Shown here: positions 62,736-64,000 of the stretch, one piece after another
How the letters are laid out: each line of letters opens with the position of its first letter
Numbering within the stretch: the first letter of the stretch is position 1
DNA from: Dysgonomonas mossii DSM 22836
GTDB taxonomy: Bacteria > Bacteroidota > Bacteroidia > Bacteroidales > Dysgonomonadaceae
Direction of reading: 5' to 3'
DNA: 64,000 nucleotides
NCBI RefSeq assembly: GCF_000213575.1
Contig: NZ_GL892006.1
Location: 18,203-82,202 of the forward strand
Translations under genes and position numbers: made by a program
Notes under the pieces: model-generated
Databases searched by the model: none
Told to the model about the DNA's origin: nothing
Seen by the model: the letters and a program-made list of their open reading frames with translations, nothing else

Positions 62736-63941
62736 ATGTTAAAACCAATTCCAATAGAAGATGACCTTTACTATATCGGAGTAAATGATCGCACTAAGAA
62801 TCTTTTTGAAAACTTATGGCCACTCCCTAAAGGCGTATCTTATAATTCATACCTTCTTGTAGATGAAAAGACAGCTCTTTTTGATACAGTAGACGTATGT
62901 TATTCTGATATCTTTTTCCATAAACTGGAAATAGCCTTAAACGGAAAGTCTCTTGACTATGTAATCATCAATCACATGGAACCCGATCACTCTGGTTCTT
63001 TGGGATTGCTTAGAAACAGGTTCCCTAATGTACAGATCGTGGGCAACAAGCGTACGGCTGAGATGGTACAAGGATTTTATGGAATCACAGATGGAGTAAA
63101 AGTTATAGAAGACGGTGAAGAACTATCTTTGGGTAATAAACATAAGCTTATTTTCAATCTGACACCAATGGTACATTGGCCTGAAACAATGATGACATAT
63201 GATACTTATCATAAAATCATATTCTCGGGTGATGCTTTTGGTACATTCGGAACTCTTGATGGTGGTATTACCGATGCACAACTACATCCTGAACGCTACT
63301 ACGATGAGATGGTGCGTTATTATTCTAACGTTGTAGGCAAGTTTGGCTCTCCTGTACAAAAAGCACTTGAAAAGCTTAATACTCTCGAAATAAAATATAT
63401 CTGTTCTACACATGGTCCGATATGGACTCTCGATGAGCAGATAAAAAAAGTAATCAGCATATACGACAAACTAAGCCGTTATGAAGGAGATGAAGGCGTT
63501 GTGATTGCTTATGGCAGTATGTATGGCAACACTGAGCAAATGGCTGAAACAGTAGCTTACGAACTGGCTCAACAAGGGATAAAAGAGGTTATATTACACA
63601 ATGTATCGAAACGTTCACATTCATACATTATACGTGATATATTCAAATATAAAGGTTTGATCATCGGATCTCCTACATACAACAACAAACTCTTTCCTGA
63701 GGTAGAATATCTAATCTCGAAAATTGAGGGTCGTGATATGAAGAACCGTTATTTCGGATATTTCGGATCATTTACCTGGGCGGGAGCGGCAGTTAAGCGT
63801 TTGGCTCAATTTGCAAGCGACAGTAAATTTGAAGTCATAGGCTCGCCGGTAGAAATGAAGCAAGCTATGAACCTAAATACTTATGAAGACTGTGTTTCTC
63901 TGGGAAAGGCTATGGCCGACAGACTTAAACAAGACAGATAA
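62736..63941 (+). CDS. fprA: Flavodiiron protein (A-type flavoprotein)
   Basis: 401 residues. The metallo-beta-lactamase-like N-terminal domain has the diiron motif NHMEPDHSGS (His-x-Glu-x-Asp-His, about 79-88), then VHWPETMM (His), FSGDAFGTFG (Asp) and STHGPIWTL (His). The C-terminal flavodoxin domain (about 255-401) binds FMN (YGSMYGNTEQMAE). It reduces oxygen to water or NO to nitrous oxide, protecting anaerobes. It probably receives electrons from rubredoxin or a ferredoxin-linked reductase, not encoded here. It follows lgt by 12 bases; a terminator hairpin lies at the window's end. Confidence 0.95.
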   Translation: MLKPIPIEDDLYYIGVNDRTKNLFENLWPLPKGVSYNSYLLVDEKTALFDTVDVCYSDIFFHKLEIALNGKSLDYVIINHMEPDHSGSLGLLRNRFPNVQIVGNKRTAEMVQGFYGITDGVKVIEDGEELSLGNKHKLIFNLTPMVHWPETMMTYDTYHKIIFSGDAFGTFGTLDGGITDAQLHPERYYDEMVRYYSNVVGKFGSPVQKALEKLNTLEIKYICSTHGPIWTLDEQIKKVISIYDKLSRYEGDEGVVIAYGSMYGNTEQMAETVAYELAQQGIKEVILHNVSKRSHSYIIRDIFKYKGLIIGSPTYNNKLFPEVEYLISKIEGRDMKNRYFGYFGSFTWAGAAVKRLAQFASDSKFEVIGSPVEMKQAMNLNTYEDCVSLGKAMADRLKQDR

Positions 63942-63976
63942 GCTATTTGCCATTAAGTAGATATTATATAAAACAA

Positions 63977-64000
63977 AAGCCGTTCTTTGAAGAACGGCTT
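63977..64000 (+). terminator. Terminator hairpin after fprA (cut by the window edge)
   Basis: AAGCCGTTCTT pairs with AAGAACGGCTT around a 2-base centre (TG). The window ends at the stem, so the T run cannot be seen. Confidence 0.75.

Overview
The window looks like a chromosomal segment of a low-GC member of the Bacteroidales. Dysgonomonas or a close relative is the best fit, but that is inference from gene content, not a search. Supporting signs are promoters with a TAnnTTTG -7 box instead of a sigma70 -10 box, general lack of Shine-Dalgarno sequences, a PorT-type secretion protein, DUF3467, an ECF sigma/FecR pair, an exported S46 dipeptidyl peptidase, a SpoIIM/MoxR/DUF58 cluster, a three-gene glycogen cluster and a cambialistic-type SOD. 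I see no prophage, insertion sequence, CRISPR array or rRNA. The one RNA gene that can be called firmly is an initiator tRNA-Met.

Layout. 1-12.3 kb: a truncated membrane gene, a LuxR-type regulator whose N-terminal half resembles RIC/ScdA, SOD, a DUF1398 protein, cytochrome bd (cydAB), alanine dehydrogenase, DUF3467 and DUF454 proteins, a PfkB kinase, a YbjJ-like MFS protein and an exported C1 peptidase. 12.5-19.5 kb: prmA, a porin, an alpha/beta hydrolase, a repeat-rich lipoprotein followed by a collagen-like lipoprotein, a DUF3078-type protein and tRNA-fMet. 19.6-32 kb: small lipoproteins, a ferredoxin, PorT, a YgbA-type NO-associated protein overlapping aroC, diacylglycerol kinase, an EEP-fold lipoprotein, an M16 peptidase, thioredoxin and dnaE. 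32.5-43 kb: a TonB-dependent receptor, a YqhD-like alcohol dehydrogenase, a four-gene ECF sigma/FecR/STN-carboxypeptidase-like operon and DPP7. 43-55 kb: a flippase, acyl-CoA ligase, hemW, the MoxR-DUF58-DUF4350-DUF4129-SpoIIM operon and a divergent RDD gene. 55-64 kb: a radical SAM/SPASM enzyme with its partner lipoprotein downstream of a glycogen cluster (debranching enzyme, GT4, GH57), then lgt and the flavodiiron protein gene fprA.

How the genes fit together. SOD, cytochrome bd, FprA, thioredoxin, ferredoxin, the YgbA homologue and the RIC-like LuxR regulator are what an anaerobe or microaerophile would use against oxygen and nitric oxide. Many products act in the cell envelope: Lgt, about six predicted lipoproteins, PorT, a porin, a TonB receptor, exported peptidases and the sigma/anti-sigma relay. 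The least understood parts are the rSAM/lipoprotein pair (55.1-56.6 kb), the sigma/FecR operon whose STN protein has no TonB barrel (36.2-40.5 kb), and the Tyr/Asn-rich lipoprotein with seven 19-residue repeats (15.9-17.0 kb). No computation was run. Family names rest on motifs read by eye, and starts were moved to an internal ATG where the longest frame began at TTG or GTG with a better ATG just inside.
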